Positions 9,022-17,222 of a DNA stretch of 64,000 nucleotides are shown here, in pieces (positions within the stretch are counted from its first letter, which is position 1; every line of letters starts with the position of its first letter). This stretch comes from CAVSCR01 sp963726575 (GTDB lineage Bacteria > Actinomycetota > Actinomycetes > JAHEKZ01). A model generated the notes under the pieces. The model saw only the letters and a list, made by a program, of their open reading frames with translations. It had not been told where the DNA came from and ran no database searches. The stretch spans positions 124,001 through 188,000 of the forward strand of contig CAVSCR010000005.1 of NCBI GenBank assembly GCA_963726575.1. The letters are read 5' to 3'. The translations under genes were made by a program, and so were the position numbers.

Positions 9022-9245
9022 GCCGGAGCCCCGCACGTGACGGGCGAGACACACGCGGGGCTTCGGTTACCCCCCACACCAGGCAGAGAGGAAACTGCCT
9101 GGTGCACCCGAGCGGTAACGCGCTGCTAGACGCTTGGGCGCGCGGCGAATGTAGGGGCTCCACATTGTTGGCCGAGGGTCGATTCCGGAGTCGTTCACCA
9201 ACGTGGAGCAACGCGACTTCGCTTCGCATCCGAGCGACTACACCC
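9022..9245. repeat. Hairpin-rich repeat, copy 2
   Basis: Second copy of the block at 8317-8540. Stem A: CCGGAGCCCCGC (9023-9034) with GCGGGGCTTCGG (9055-9066), fully paired with one G-U. Stem B: ACCAGGCAG (9078-9086) with CTGCCTGGT (9095-9103), perfect, 8-nt loop. Stem C: GCACCCGAGCG (9104-9114) with CGCTTGGGCGC (9131-9141), one mismatch and one wobble. The 3' third also aligns with copy 1 (GAGCA...ACTTCG.TTCGC.TCCG.GCGAC.AC). All three stems recur in the same order in both copies. Confidence 0.6.
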
Positions 9246-9280
9246 GGCTCCGGCCAGAGCCCCACACGTGGTCTTGCCAG

Positions 9281-9306
9281 CCCGAACGGCTTCCCCGGCG
9301 TTCGGG
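9281..9306. other. Short perfect hairpin downstream of repeat copy 2
   Basis: CCCGAACG (9281-9288) pairs with CGTTCGGG (9299-9306) around a 10-nt loop. No gene uses this stretch. It may be a further stem of the repeat region or a minor terminator. Confidence 0.35.
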
Positions 9307-9382
9307 TACGGCCCTCCACCACGGGTCGCGGGCCGAAACGAGCGGATCGGTCGTCGCCACGACGTTGGTCTCGGCAAAGGCA

Positions 9383-9421
9383 GAACCCCGCCTCGACACG
9401 GGGGAGCCAGCGGCGGGGTTC
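9383..9421. terminator. Hairpin terminator for the minus-strand small gene
   Basis: GAACCCCGCC (9383-9392) and GGCGGGGTTC (9412-9421) form a perfect 10-bp stem with a 19-nt loop, 14 bp beyond the stop of the small minus-strand gene at 9435. It has no T-run on either side. Position and strength fit a terminator that could work in both directions. Confidence 0.5.
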
Positions 9422-9434
9422 GGCCTGACAAACG

Positions 9435-9670
9435 CTAGCTGGCGGCGCTGATCTTGCGGAGCAGTTTCCCTGCGTTCACCAGTTCGTCGGACAGTTGTTC
9501 GCAGGCGTTGGGGTCCAGTTCGTCGTACTCGGTGCTGACCAGTGCCACAGCGGGCTCGAGGTGATCGTCCCGGCGCCCCGGACGTGCTCGCACTGGCCGA
9601 TCCTGAGGTACTTCCCGAGGTCCTGCGCGTGGAAACGGATCAGCTCGGTCTCAGTGGTCTGACTGGTCAT
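9435..9670 (-). pseudogene. Small hypothetical protein gene with a frameshift
   Basis: The start ATG at 9670 has an excellent ribosome site (GAGAAGGG, 6-nt gap). This frame gives MTSQTTETELIRFHAQDLGK ... GQCEHVRGAG. The second frame supplies the natural continuation (RDDHLEPAVALVSTEYDELD, then NACEQLSDELVNAGKLLRK) and stops at 9435-9437. The two halves together would make a protein of about 78 residues with the helical C-terminus common in small actinobacterial proteins of unknown function. The break is near 9550-9570, by one base. It is either a decayed gene or a base-call error. No family name can be given. Confidence 0.55.
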
Positions 9671-9749
9671 GTCGAACCCTTCTCGATCAGGCACGTATAG
9701 GCACGAGACCATTCAAGAAGATCAATATCTGTCCTGACCTGCACGAACG

Positions 9750-9827
9750 TGGTGGGCGATACAGGACTTGAACCTGTGACCTCTTCCGTGTCAGGGAAGC
9801 GCGCTAGCCAGACTGCGCCAATCGCCC
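9750..9827 (-). tRNA. tRNA-Val(GAC)
   Basis: Reading the minus strand, the acceptor arms are GGGCGAT and ATCGCCC, the T-arm contains GGTTCAAGTCC, and the anticodon loop CTGACAC between CTTCC and GGAAG gives anticodon GAC. The discriminator is A (9753) and CCA is encoded at 9750-9752. It follows tRNA-Gly and tRNA-Cys on the same strand, separated from them by the membrane protein gene at 9884-10459. Confidence 0.95.
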
Positions 9828-9883
9828 GTGCCTGCTCAGCGTAGCGATACGGCAGACGCCAGCAGCCACCAGGGAGGAGCCGA

Positions 9884-10459
9884 TCAGGCCGTGACGGGTC
9901 CGGGCTCGGTCCGGCGCTCGACCACGAAGGCGGCGTCCGCTTCCAGGAACTCCACGTCGCCGCGGTCGTCCAATCGAGCCGCGACGATGGCCGGCCAACT
10001 CGATTTCACTGCGAAGTAGGCGCCAACCGAGGGGACGGCGAGGAGCAGGGCGATGGGCACGAACCAGGGCCACGGGCGGTCGATCACGAGGGCCTGACTG
10101 AAGAGCAACCAACCAAGGGGGAGGACGGTGAGCAGACACACCCACCCGATGATGAGGTCCTTGCGGCGGTTCGCACGGCAGCTTTGGCAGACCGGGAAGT
10201 GCGGCACCTTCAGCTCCCGTCGTTGGACCAGCTGGAAGACGGCTGCGATGGCGAGTGGAACCATCATGACCATCGGCGCCAGAACGAAGAAGACGGCAAC
10301 GGCCGCGGCTGTGGCCACGTAGAGCCACGGCGGCGTGCGCGTGGACAGGGTGACCGAGGGATAGGTCAGACCAGTCACCTCGCCGTGGCGGCAACACATC
10401 TGCGGCAGATCCGACCACGTCAGCACCCGGTCCGAAGCGACGGTCAGTTGCCGGCTCAC
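9884..10459 (-). CDS. Small membrane protein with N-terminal Cys/His and CxxC motifs
   Basis: A GTG start at 10459 preceded by AAGGGGG gives 191 residues. The N-terminal soluble part has CCRHGE. Two hydrophobic helices follow (about 48-78), then a cytoplasmic loop HFPVCQSCRANRRKD with a CxxC, then two more helices (LIIGWVCLLTVLPLGWLLF and VPIALLLAVPSVGAYF) and a soluble tail. The Cys/His groups could bind zinc, but this is inference. It lies between tRNA-Cys and tRNA-Val on the same strand. I do not recognise a named family. Frames extending it upstream to 11110 would run through the antisense of two tRNAs and are not real. Confidence 0.65.
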   Translation of the reverse strand: MSRQLTVASDRVLTWSDLPQMCCRHGEVTGLTYPSVTLSTRTPPWLYVATAAAVAVFFVLAPMVMMVPLAIAAVFQLVQRRELKVPHFPVCQSCRANRRKDLIIGWVCLLTVLPLGWLLFSQALVIDRPWPWFVPIALLLAVPSVGAYFAVKSSWPAIVAARLDDRGDVEFLEADAAFVVERRTEPGPVTA

Positions 10460-10558
10460 TCCGGGGCCCCCTTCGCGCTCACAACTACTGATGGGTCCGT
10501 CGGCCGTCGCGCACACGATCTTGAGAAGGGGGATCCGGGCGGACGGGTGGCTAGCGCG

Positions 10559-10629
10559 AGGTGGAGACGGGATTTGAACCCGTGTAGACGGCTTTGCAGG
10601 CCGTTGCCTCGCCTCTCGGCCACTCCACC
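10559..10629 (-). tRNA. tRNA-Cys(GCA)
   Basis: On the minus strand the acceptor is GGTGGAG/CTCCACC with discriminator T, as usual for tRNA-Cys. The anticodon arm ACGGC CTGCAAA GCCGT gives GCA, and the T-loop is GGTTCAAATCC. CCA is not encoded. It lies 45 bp downstream of tRNA-Gly. Confidence 0.95.
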
Positions 10630-10674
10630 AGGAGACCTCGGTTCGAACCTGCGAGCTCGATCCGGAGCCATCCG

Positions 10675-10747
10675 AGCGGACGACGGGATTCGAACCCGCG
10701 ACCCTCACCTTGGCAAGGTGATGCGCTACCAACTGCGCTACGTCCGC
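10675..10747 (-). tRNA. tRNA-Gly(GCC)
   Basis: On the minus strand the acceptor is GCGGACG/CGTCCGC, the anticodon arm TCACC TTGCCAA GGTGA gives GCC, and the T-arm contains GGTTCGAATCC. The discriminator is T and CCA is not encoded. It is probably the first gene of a Gly-Cys-...-Val tRNA transcript. Confidence 0.95.
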
Positions 10748-10862
10748 ACATGCCCGACCCCGCGGTCGAACGAACTGACACCTTATCCGATCGGCCAGAA
10801 CCGCTCCAAAGCGCTGGCGGCCCCCTGCCGGGCCGCGGTGGGCCCCGATCAGAGGTCTACGG

Positions 10863-12473
10863 TTGGCCACCGTGACAGCCGACGCCGCCGCCGTTTCCGA
10901 CGCCTCGACCAGAACGCTGGTCCTCACCGGCGACCCGCTGAGCATCGAGGACGTGCTCGATGTCGCCGCTGGTCGCGCGAACGTCGTCCTCGGCCCGGAC
11001 GTGGCCGAACGCATGGAGGGCAGTCGGTCGGTCGTTGCTGACGCGGTGGCCGAGGGACGCGTCATGTACGGCGTCACCACCGGCTTCGGAGCGTTGGCCA
11101 ACACCCGCATCGCCGCCGCAGACCTGGAACGGATGCAGATCTCGCTGCTGCGCAGTCACGCAGCGGCTGTGGGACAACCGCTCCCCGACGCCGTGGTGCG
11201 CGCGTTGCTGCTGCTGCGGGCACGCACGCTGTCGGTGGGGATCTCCGGCGTCCGCCCCGAGCTGCCCGCCAAGCTGCTGGAGCTGCTCGAGCACGACTTG
11301 TTGCCGGTGATCCCCGACCAAGGCAGCGTGGGCGCGTCGGGCGATCTCGCGCAGCTGGCGCACCTGGCGCTTCCGCTGGTGGGTGAAGGACGGCTGCGGC
11401 CGGCCGGTGGTGGCCCCGCCGACCTGGAGGGTGCGCCGTCGGCCCAGGTGCTGGCGCAGCACGGCATCGAGCCGCTGGTGCTGGCACCGAAGGAGGGGCT
11501 GTCCCTGATCAACGGGACCGAGCCCATGCAGGCCGTGCTGACGTTGGCGATCGGGCAGGTGCGCCTCTTGGTGCAGGCGGCGGACGTCGCCTGTGCCATG
11601 TCGGTGGACGGCCTGCTGGGCACCGACCGCGCCTACGACCCCCGCGTCATCGACATCCGCCCCCATGTCGGGCAGGTGCGCAGCGCCGACAACCTACGGC
11701 GGCTGCTGGCAGGGTCAGGTCTGCTCGCCAGCCACCGGCACGACACCGAACATGCGGTGCAGGACTCGTACTCGTTGCGGTGCGCCCCGCAGGTGCACGG
11801 GGCCGTTCGCGACATGTTGGCGTACGCCGAGTCGGTGCTCAGCATCGAGCTCGGGTCAGTGGTCGACAACCCCGTGATCGTGCCGACAACCGACGGCACC
11901 GGGCACGAGGTCATGTCCACCGGCAACTTCCACGGCGAGCCGCTCGCGTTCGCCGCCGACGCGTTGTGCATCGCCGTGTCCGAGCTGGCGTCGATCTCCG
12001 AGCGTCGAACCGACCGCATGCTCGATCCGGCGTTCTCCCGGGGGCTACCGCCGTTCCTCGCTCCCGAGGCCGGCACGAACAGCGGGTACATGCTCGCGCA
12101 GTACACGGCTGCTTCGTTGGTGAGTCAGAACAAGATCTTGTCCCACCCGAGCAGCGTCGACACCATCCCGACGTCAGGCAACCAAGAGGACCACGTGTCC
12201 ATGGGGTGGACGTCGATGCGCAAGCTCACCGAGGTGGTCCGCAACGTGCGCTCGGTGCTGGCCGTCGAGGTCGTGTGCGCCGCGCAGGCGATCGACCTCC
12301 GCGCGTCGGTGGCACAACCGAGTCCCGCCGTCGCGGCGGTGCACGCGCTCCTTCGCGGCGTGGTGCCGCGCATGGACGTCGATCGCCAGGTCTCTGACCA
12401 GTTGGTCGCCGCCGACGCGCTGCTGCCCGACCTGGTGGCGGCCGCCGAGCAGGTGGCCGGGTCGATCGGCTGA
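10863..12473 (+). CDS. hutH: Histidine ammonia-lyase
   Basis: 536 residues. It deaminates L-histidine to trans-urocanate in the cytoplasm, the first step of histidine breakdown. The MIO cofactor triad Ala-Ser-Gly is present in GSVGASGDLAQLAHLAL (about residue 160), preceded by the conserved YGVTTGFGALA and followed by LALINGTEP-like KEGLSLINGTEPMQA. TTG at 10863 is placed by an upstream AGAGG; GTG at 10872 is an alternative. hutU and hutI lie downstream, but pabB and pabC come directly after hutH, 2 bp from its stop, so hutH probably shares a transcript with folate genes. Confidence 0.95.
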   Translation: MATVTADAAAVSDASTRTLVLTGDPLSIEDVLDVAAGRANVVLGPDVAERMEGSRSVVADAVAEGRVMYGVTTGFGALANTRIAAADLERMQISLLRSHAAAVGQPLPDAVVRALLLLRARTLSVGISGVRPELPAKLLELLEHDLLPVIPDQGSVGASGDLAQLAHLALPLVGEGRLRPAGGGPADLEGAPSAQVLAQHGIEPLVLAPKEGLSLINGTEPMQAVLTLAIGQVRLLVQAADVACAMSVDGLLGTDRAYDPRVIDIRPHVGQVRSADNLRRLLAGSGLLASHRHDTEHAVQDSYSLRCAPQVHGAVRDMLAYAESVLSIELGSVVDNPVIVPTTDGTGHEVMSTGNFHGEPLAFAADALCIAVSELASISERRTDRMLDPAFSRGLPPFLAPEAGTNSGYMLAQYTAASLVSQNKILSHPSSVDTIPTSGNQEDHVSMGWTSMRKLTEVVRNVRSVLAVEVVCAAQAIDLRASVAQPSPAVAAVHALLRGVVPRMDVDRQVSDQLVAADALLPDLVAAAEQVAGSIG

Positions 12474-12475
12474 GC

Positions 12476-13483
12476 GTGGCCGAACCGCTCGCGCACTTCG
12501 GGGGCCGAACCGCCACCGGGCTGCTCACCGTCTCCGACGATCCCGCGATGCTCGACACCGAGGGCTGGTGGGCGGTCGTGGTCGACTTCGAAGGAGCGGC
12601 GACCTTCGCCCGGTTCGCCGACGTCGAGCCGTCAGGCATGCCGCAGGGAAGCTGGCCCGGCGTGCCGAGCGAGGCGTGGGCGTCATCGATGTCGCAGGTG
12701 GAATACCAGGATGCGGTCACGACGGTTCGCGATCGGATCGCAGAAGGGTTCGTCTACCAGGCCAACATCTGCCGCATCCTCAGCGCAGCGATGCCCGCCG
12801 ATGCGAACGACCTGACCGGGTTGGCCGCTCTGCTCGCCGCCCGTCACGCGGCTCCCCATACCGGGCTCGTGCGGTTGCCGGATCAGGGAGTGCACGTCGC
12901 GTCCGCATCGCCTGAGCTGTTCCTGCGTCGGGCCGATGGCTGGCTCACCTCGTCGCCGATCAAGGGAACGGGGCGCACGCCCGACGATCTGCTCGACAAG
13001 GACGCGGCCGAGAACGTGATGATCGTCGACCTCGTCCGTAACGACCTGGGTCGGGTCTGCCGCACCGGGACGGTCACGGTGCCGCACCTGCTGTCGGTCG
13101 AGGAGCATCCTGGGCTCGTGCACCTGGTCTCCACCGTCAGCGGACAGCTGCGACCCGACGCCACCTGGCCCGACGTCTTCGCCGCCACGTTCCCGCCCGG
13201 CTCGGTGTCCGGCGCACCCAAGCACAGCGCCTTGCAGGTGATCGCCGCCCTCGAGACGGCGGCCCGGGGACCGTACTGTGGCGCCGTGGGCTGGGTCGAT
13301 GCCGACCGGGGTGAGGCTGAGCTCGCCGTCGGCATTCGCACGTTCTTCGTGCGCGACGGGCAGCTGTGCTTCGGCACGGGTGCCGGCATCACCTGGGGCT
13401 CCGACCCGACCCTGGAGTGGGAAGAGACGCGGCTGAAGGCGGAACGCCTGCTGGCCGTCGCCACCGAGAGGAGCACGACGTGA
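12476..13483 (+). CDS. pabB: Aminodeoxychorismate synthase component I (short form)
   Basis: 335 residues, covering mainly the chorismate-binding domain. It aminates chorismate to 4-amino-4-deoxychorismate for p-aminobenzoate and folate synthesis, using ammonia from a PabA glutaminase not present here. Motifs: QANICRIL, SSPIKGTGRT (the lysine typical of PabB rather than TrpE), ENVMIVDLVRNDLGR and PGSVSGAPK, all near their usual spacing. The N-terminal domain of full-length PabB (about 450 residues) is much reduced. The GTG start is 2 bp after the hutH stop and the stop overlaps the pabC start, so the three genes look like one operon. Confidence 0.88.
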   Translation: MAEPLAHFGGRTATGLLTVSDDPAMLDTEGWWAVVVDFEGAATFARFADVEPSGMPQGSWPGVPSEAWASSMSQVEYQDAVTTVRDRIAEGFVYQANICRILSAAMPADANDLTGLAALLAARHAAPHTGLVRLPDQGVHVASASPELFLRRADGWLTSSPIKGTGRTPDDLLDKDAAENVMIVDLVRNDLGRVCRTGTVTVPHLLSVEEHPGLVHLVSTVSGQLRPDATWPDVFAATFPPGSVSGAPKHSALQVIAALETAARGPYCGAVGWVDADRGEAELAVGIRTFFVRDGQLCFGTGAGITWGSDPTLEWEETRLKAERLLAVATERSTT

Positions 13484-14298
13484 AGGTGTGGGTGGACGGG
13501 CGGTTGCTCAGTCCGGACGAGGCCCATCTGTCGGCGTTCGACCACGGCGTGACGGTCGGCGACGGCGTCTTCGAGACCGCGAAGGTCGTGTCCGGGACGC
13601 CGTTCGCGCTGACGCGTCATCTGCGTCGGCTCACGCGCTCGGCGAGCGGCCTGGGACTGCCCGTGCCTGACGAGGCCGTGGTGCGCAAGGGGGTCGACGA
13701 GATCCTGACCGCCGAGCCGGACGCCGGTCGGCTGCGGATCACCTACACCGGCGGAGTCGGCCCGTTGGGATCGGATCGGCACGACACGTCGCCGACCCTG
13801 GTGATCGCGGTCGGTCCGGCCGGCACCTGGGAGGCGGCCACCGACGTCGCCACGGTGCCGTGGACTCGCAACGAGCGCTCGGCGGTGGCCGGCCTGAAGA
13901 CCACGTCCTACGCGGACAACGTCGTCGCACTGGCGAAGGCTCACGCCGCTGGGGCGAGTGAGGCGATCTTCGCCAACACGCAGGGCGAGCTGTGTGAGGG
14001 CACGGGATCCAATGTCTTCGTGGTGTCCGCGGGCCGCTTGATGACCCCACCCCTGTCCAGCGGATGTCTGGCGGGCATCACTCGCGAGCTCGCCGTCGAG
14101 TGGCTCGGCGCCGACGAGGTGTCACTGCCTCTGTCGGCGCTGGCCGAGGCCGACGAGGCCTTCCTGACCTCCTCGACCCGCGACATCCAGCCGATTCGGG
14201 CGGTCGACGGCACGCTGCTGCCGGCGGCTCCGGGACCGGTGACGAGTGCCGGGATCGTCGAGTTCGCCCGACGGAGTGCGGCCGACCTCGACCCGTGA
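13480..14298 (+). CDS. pabC: Class IV aminotransferase, probable aminodeoxychorismate lyase
   Basis: 272 residues. A PLP enzyme of fold type IV: VTVGDGVFETAKVV near the N-terminus, KTTSYADNVVALAKA with the PLP lysine, and EGTGSNVFVV and SGCLAGITRE, typical of the PabC/IlvE/D-amino-acid transaminase group. Directly after pabB (GTGA overlap) it most likely releases pyruvate from aminodeoxychorismate to give p-aminobenzoate. The family alone would also allow a branched-chain aminotransferase; the gene pair makes lyase the better call. Confidence 0.85.
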   Translation: MKVWVDGRLLSPDEAHLSAFDHGVTVGDGVFETAKVVSGTPFALTRHLRRLTRSASGLGLPVPDEAVVRKGVDEILTAEPDAGRLRITYTGGVGPLGSDRHDTSPTLVIAVGPAGTWEAATDVATVPWTRNERSAVAGLKTTSYADNVVALAKAHAAGASEAIFANTQGELCEGTGSNVFVVSAGRLMTPPLSSGCLAGITRELAVEWLGADEVSLPLSALAEADEAFLTSSTRDIQPIRAVDGTLLPAAPGPVTSAGIVEFARRSAADLDP

Positions 14299-14381
14299 CG
14301 CCGGATCCGCCATGCTCGGCGCAGGTCAGGAAGACGCCATCGACCAAGCGGCAGAAGTAGCGACGTTGAGGAAGTGATGTC

Positions 14382-16064
14382 ATGGAGGGCGCACGTCCGG
14401 TGAAGGCTCCCCACGGGTCAGCCATGACCTGCCAGTCCTGGGGCGCCGAAGGCGCGCTGCGGATGCTGCACAACAACCTCGACCCTGAGGTCGCCGAGCG
14501 CCCCGACGACCTCGTGGTCTACGGCGGAAACGGTCGGGCTGCCCGCAGCTGGCAGGCGTTCGACGCGATCGTCGACTCGTTGCGCACCATGGCACCCGAC
14601 GACTCGCTCCTGGTGCAAAGCGGCAAGCCGGTCGCGGTGCTGCGCACCCACGAGCGGGCACCCCGCGTCCTGATCGCGAACTCCCTGCTCGTGCCCAAGT
14701 GGGCCACCCCGGAGTACTTCCGCGACCTCGAGGACGTCGGCCTCATCATGTACGGGCAGATGACTGCGGGGTCGTGGATCTACATCGGCACGCAAGGGAT
14801 TCTGCAGGGCACGTTCGCCACGTTCACCGAGGTGGCCAACCAGCACTTCGGTGGGACGTTGGCCGGAACCATCACGCTGACCGGCGGACTCGGGGGCATG
14901 GGCGGCGCGCAACCGCTCGCCGTCACCGGAAACGGTGGCGTTGCGCTGTGCGTCGAGATCGACCCGTGGCGGGCGCAACGACGCGTCGACCACCGCTACC
15001 TCGACGAGATCGCCGACGACCTCGACGACGCGATCGCGCGATGCGAGGCGGCCAAGGCCGATCGTCGAGCCCTGTCGGTGGGTCTGGTGGCCAACTGCGC
15101 CGACGTCCTGCCCGAACTGGTCTCCCGCGGGTGGGCGCCCGACATCGTCACCGACCAGACGTCGGCTCACGATGCGCTCAACGGCTACGTCCCCAACGGC
15201 ATGAGCCTCGACGACGCGCTGGAGCTGCGCTCGTTGAAGCCGTCGGAGTACGTCGACCGCTCGATGGCGGCGATGGCGCGCCACTGCCAGGCGATGATCG
15301 ACTTCCAAGGCGCCGGTTCCGTGGTGTTCGACTACGGGAACGGCCTTCGGGGGCAGGCGCTCGACGCCGGAGTCACCGACGCGTTCGCCTACCCAGGATT
15401 CGTCCTCGCCTACATCCGTCCGCTGTTCTCGCGCGGCGCCGGGCCGTTCAGGTGGGCCTGCTTGTCGGGTGACCCGGCGGATCTCGCGGCGACCGACGCG
15501 GCAGTGGCCAAGGCGTTCCCCGACGACGACTCGCTGCACCGGTGGCTGCGGTTCGCGCAGGAGAAGGTGCACTACCAGGGCCTGCCTTCGCGGATCTGTT
15601 GGCTGGGCTACGGCGAACGCCACGTGGCGGGCAGCGCGTTCAACGAGCTGGTCGAACGCGGCGTGGTGAGCGCTCCCATCGTGATCGGTCGTGATCACCT
15701 CGACGCCGGATCGGTCGCGTCACCGGAACGGGAGACCGAAGGCATGCGCGACGGGTCCGACGCGATCGCCGACTGGCCGATTCTGAACGCGTTGGTGAAC
15801 ACGTCATCGGGCGCATCGTGGGTGTCGGTGCATCATGGCGGCGGCGTCGGGATCGGGAAGTCGATACACGCGGGAGTGGTCGTCGTGGCCGATGGCACCG
15901 CAGACGGTGCCTGGCGGGTCGAGCGCGTCCTCACCAACGACCCCGCAATGGGTGTGATCCGGCACGCAGACGCCGGCTACGACATCGGGCTCGACACGGC
16001 GCGCAACGTCGGAGTGCGGATGCCGATGGAGCCCGGAACGCACGCTCCGTCCTGGCAGTCCTGA
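14382..16064 (+). CDS. hutU: Urocanate hydratase
   Basis: 560 residues, full length for urocanase. It converts urocanate to imidazolonepropionate with tightly bound NAD+. The N-terminal RMLHNNLDPEVAERPDDLVVYGG-type opening (shown in part), the NAD region TGGLGGMGGAQPLAV at about 165-180 and SFDYG-like VVFDYGNGLRGQA at about 310 are diagnostic. The ATG is preceded by GAGGAAG. An 83-bp gap separates it from pabC, so it may have its own promoter. It ends 5 bp from the convergent FMN oxidase gene. Confidence 0.95.
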   Translation: MEGARPVKAPHGSAMTCQSWGAEGALRMLHNNLDPEVAERPDDLVVYGGNGRAARSWQAFDAIVDSLRTMAPDDSLLVQSGKPVAVLRTHERAPRVLIANSLLVPKWATPEYFRDLEDVGLIMYGQMTAGSWIYIGTQGILQGTFATFTEVANQHFGGTLAGTITLTGGLGGMGGAQPLAVTGNGGVALCVEIDPWRAQRRVDHRYLDEIADDLDDAIARCEAAKADRRALSVGLVANCADVLPELVSRGWAPDIVTDQTSAHDALNGYVPNGMSLDDALELRSLKPSEYVDRSMAAMARHCQAMIDFQGAGSVVFDYGNGLRGQALDAGVTDAFAYPGFVLAYIRPLFSRGAGPFRWACLSGDPADLAATDAAVAKAFPDDDSLHRWLRFAQEKVHYQGLPSRICWLGYGERHVAGSAFNELVERGVVSAPIVIGRDHLDAGSVASPERETEGMRDGSDAIADWPILNALVNTSSGASWVSVHHGGGVGIGKSIHAGVVVVADGTADGAWRVERVLTNDPAMGVIRHADAGYDIGLDTARNVGVRMPMEPGTHAPSWQS

Positions 16065-16069
16065 CGAAG

Positions 16070-17179
16070 CTAGCGGGCCTCGGCCAAGAGGTCCGGGGTG
16101 AGGTCACCAAGTGTCGGAGCCCCCAGCAGGCCCATCGCCATGACGAGTTCCGCACGGAGGATGTCGACCACGTCGGCCACGCCGTCGGCGCCGCCCACGG
16201 CGAGGCCCCAGATCGCCGGACGCCCGACGAGCACGGCCGTGGCCCCAAGGCACACGGCCTTGGCGATGTCGGTGCCCCGACGGATCCCGCCGTCGACGAG
16301 CACTGGCACCTGTCCGTCGACAGCGCGTACCACCGGTGGGAGCGCCTCGACAGTTGCCACGACGGTGTCCAGGTTGCGTGCGCCGTGGTTGCTCACCACC
16401 ACCGCCGCCACCCCGTGGTCGACGGCGCGGCTGGCGTCGTCGGCGCGCAGGATGCCCTTGACGAGCACTGGCACTGGGCTGACGTCGACCAGCCAGTCGA
16501 GGGTGTCCCACGACAGTGTCGGGTCGAGGTGCTGGTTGTAGACGCGCGTGTGCCGGCGGCCGTCATCGTCGAAACCGGTCGCCCCGACAGCGCCCGCGAG
16601 GTTGGGTGGTTCGAGGCCATCCACCGTGTGACCGCCGTGTCGACGGTCGCGGTCGCGGGCACCCAACAGCGGAAGGTCCACCGTCAGGACAAGTGCCGAC
16701 GCTCCGGATTCGACCGCACGCTCGATCAGTCCGAGCGAGAAGTCACGGTCTGGTTGGAGGTAGAGCTGGAACCACCATGGACCGGCAGCTGATTCGCCGA
16801 GCTCAGCGACTGGGGTCGAGCCGAGGGTGCTCATGATCGCGAGCGCGTCGGCTTGGGCGGCGCCGCGAAGCGTCTCCGCCTCGGCTCCGGGGTGGTACAT
16901 GCGGTGGGCGGCCGTCGGAGCCAGTAGCACCGGGTGGGCGAGCGGGGCACCGAGCAGCTCGAGCATGGTGTCGATGTGCTCGACGTTCACCAGGACACGA
17001 GGCAGCAGCCGCAACTCGTTCCAGGCGGCGTCGTTCCACCGGCGACTGTGCTCGTCGCCCGCGCCGCCGTCCACGTAACCCCAGGTGTTCGCCGGGAGCC
17101 GGGATTCAGCCTCGGCCCGGTAGTCGTGCAGGTTGATGAAGTCCGACGGTGGAGTCGACCCAGTTGCTACGGACGGCAT
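16070..17179 (-). CDS. FMN-dependent 2-hydroxyacid oxidase/dehydrogenase
   Basis: 369 residues, full length for the glycolate oxidase / lactate dehydrogenase LldD / lactate monooxygenase family. FMN-binding features are LLAPTAAHRMYHPGAE, PWWFQLY, VLTVDLPLLGARDRD, VLVKGIL, and the C-terminal VLVDGGIRRGTD and VGRPAIWGLA. The active-site His lies in SNHGARNLD, where most family members have HG(A/G)RQLD, so the residue after the substrate Arg is Asn instead of Gln. The start at 17179 (MPSVATG) leaves 43 bp to the divergent hutI start, so the two share a promoter region. A lactate, glycolate or imidazole-lactate type substrate is possible; none is proven. Confidence 0.87.
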   Translation of the reverse strand: MPSVATGSTPPSDFINLHDYRAEAESRLPANTWGYVDGGAGDEHSRRWNDAAWNELRLLPRVLVNVEHIDTMLELLGAPLAHPVLLAPTAAHRMYHPGAEAETLRGAAQADALAIMSTLGSTPVAELGESAAGPWWFQLYLQPDRDFSLGLIERAVESGASALVLTVDLPLLGARDRDRRHGGHTVDGLEPPNLAGAVGATGFDDDGRRHTRVYNQHLDPTLSWDTLDWLVDVSPVPVLVKGILRADDASRAVDHGVAAVVVSNHGARNLDTVVATVEALPPVVRAVDGQVPVLVDGGIRRGTDIAKAVCLGATAVLVGRPAIWGLAVGGADGVADVVDILRAELVMAMGLLGAPTLGDLTPDLLAEAR

Positions 17180-17222
17180 GAGGCCACCGTGCCACAGGGC
17201 CAGCCGTGGGAGCATCGACGGC

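Noticed and set aside
10594..11041. Open frames with phrases such as RRDSNPRPSPWQGDALPTAL and DDGIRTRDPHLGKVMRYQL
   Set aside because: These are translations of the antisense strand of tRNA-Cys and tRNA-Gly, a well-known artefact, not proteins.
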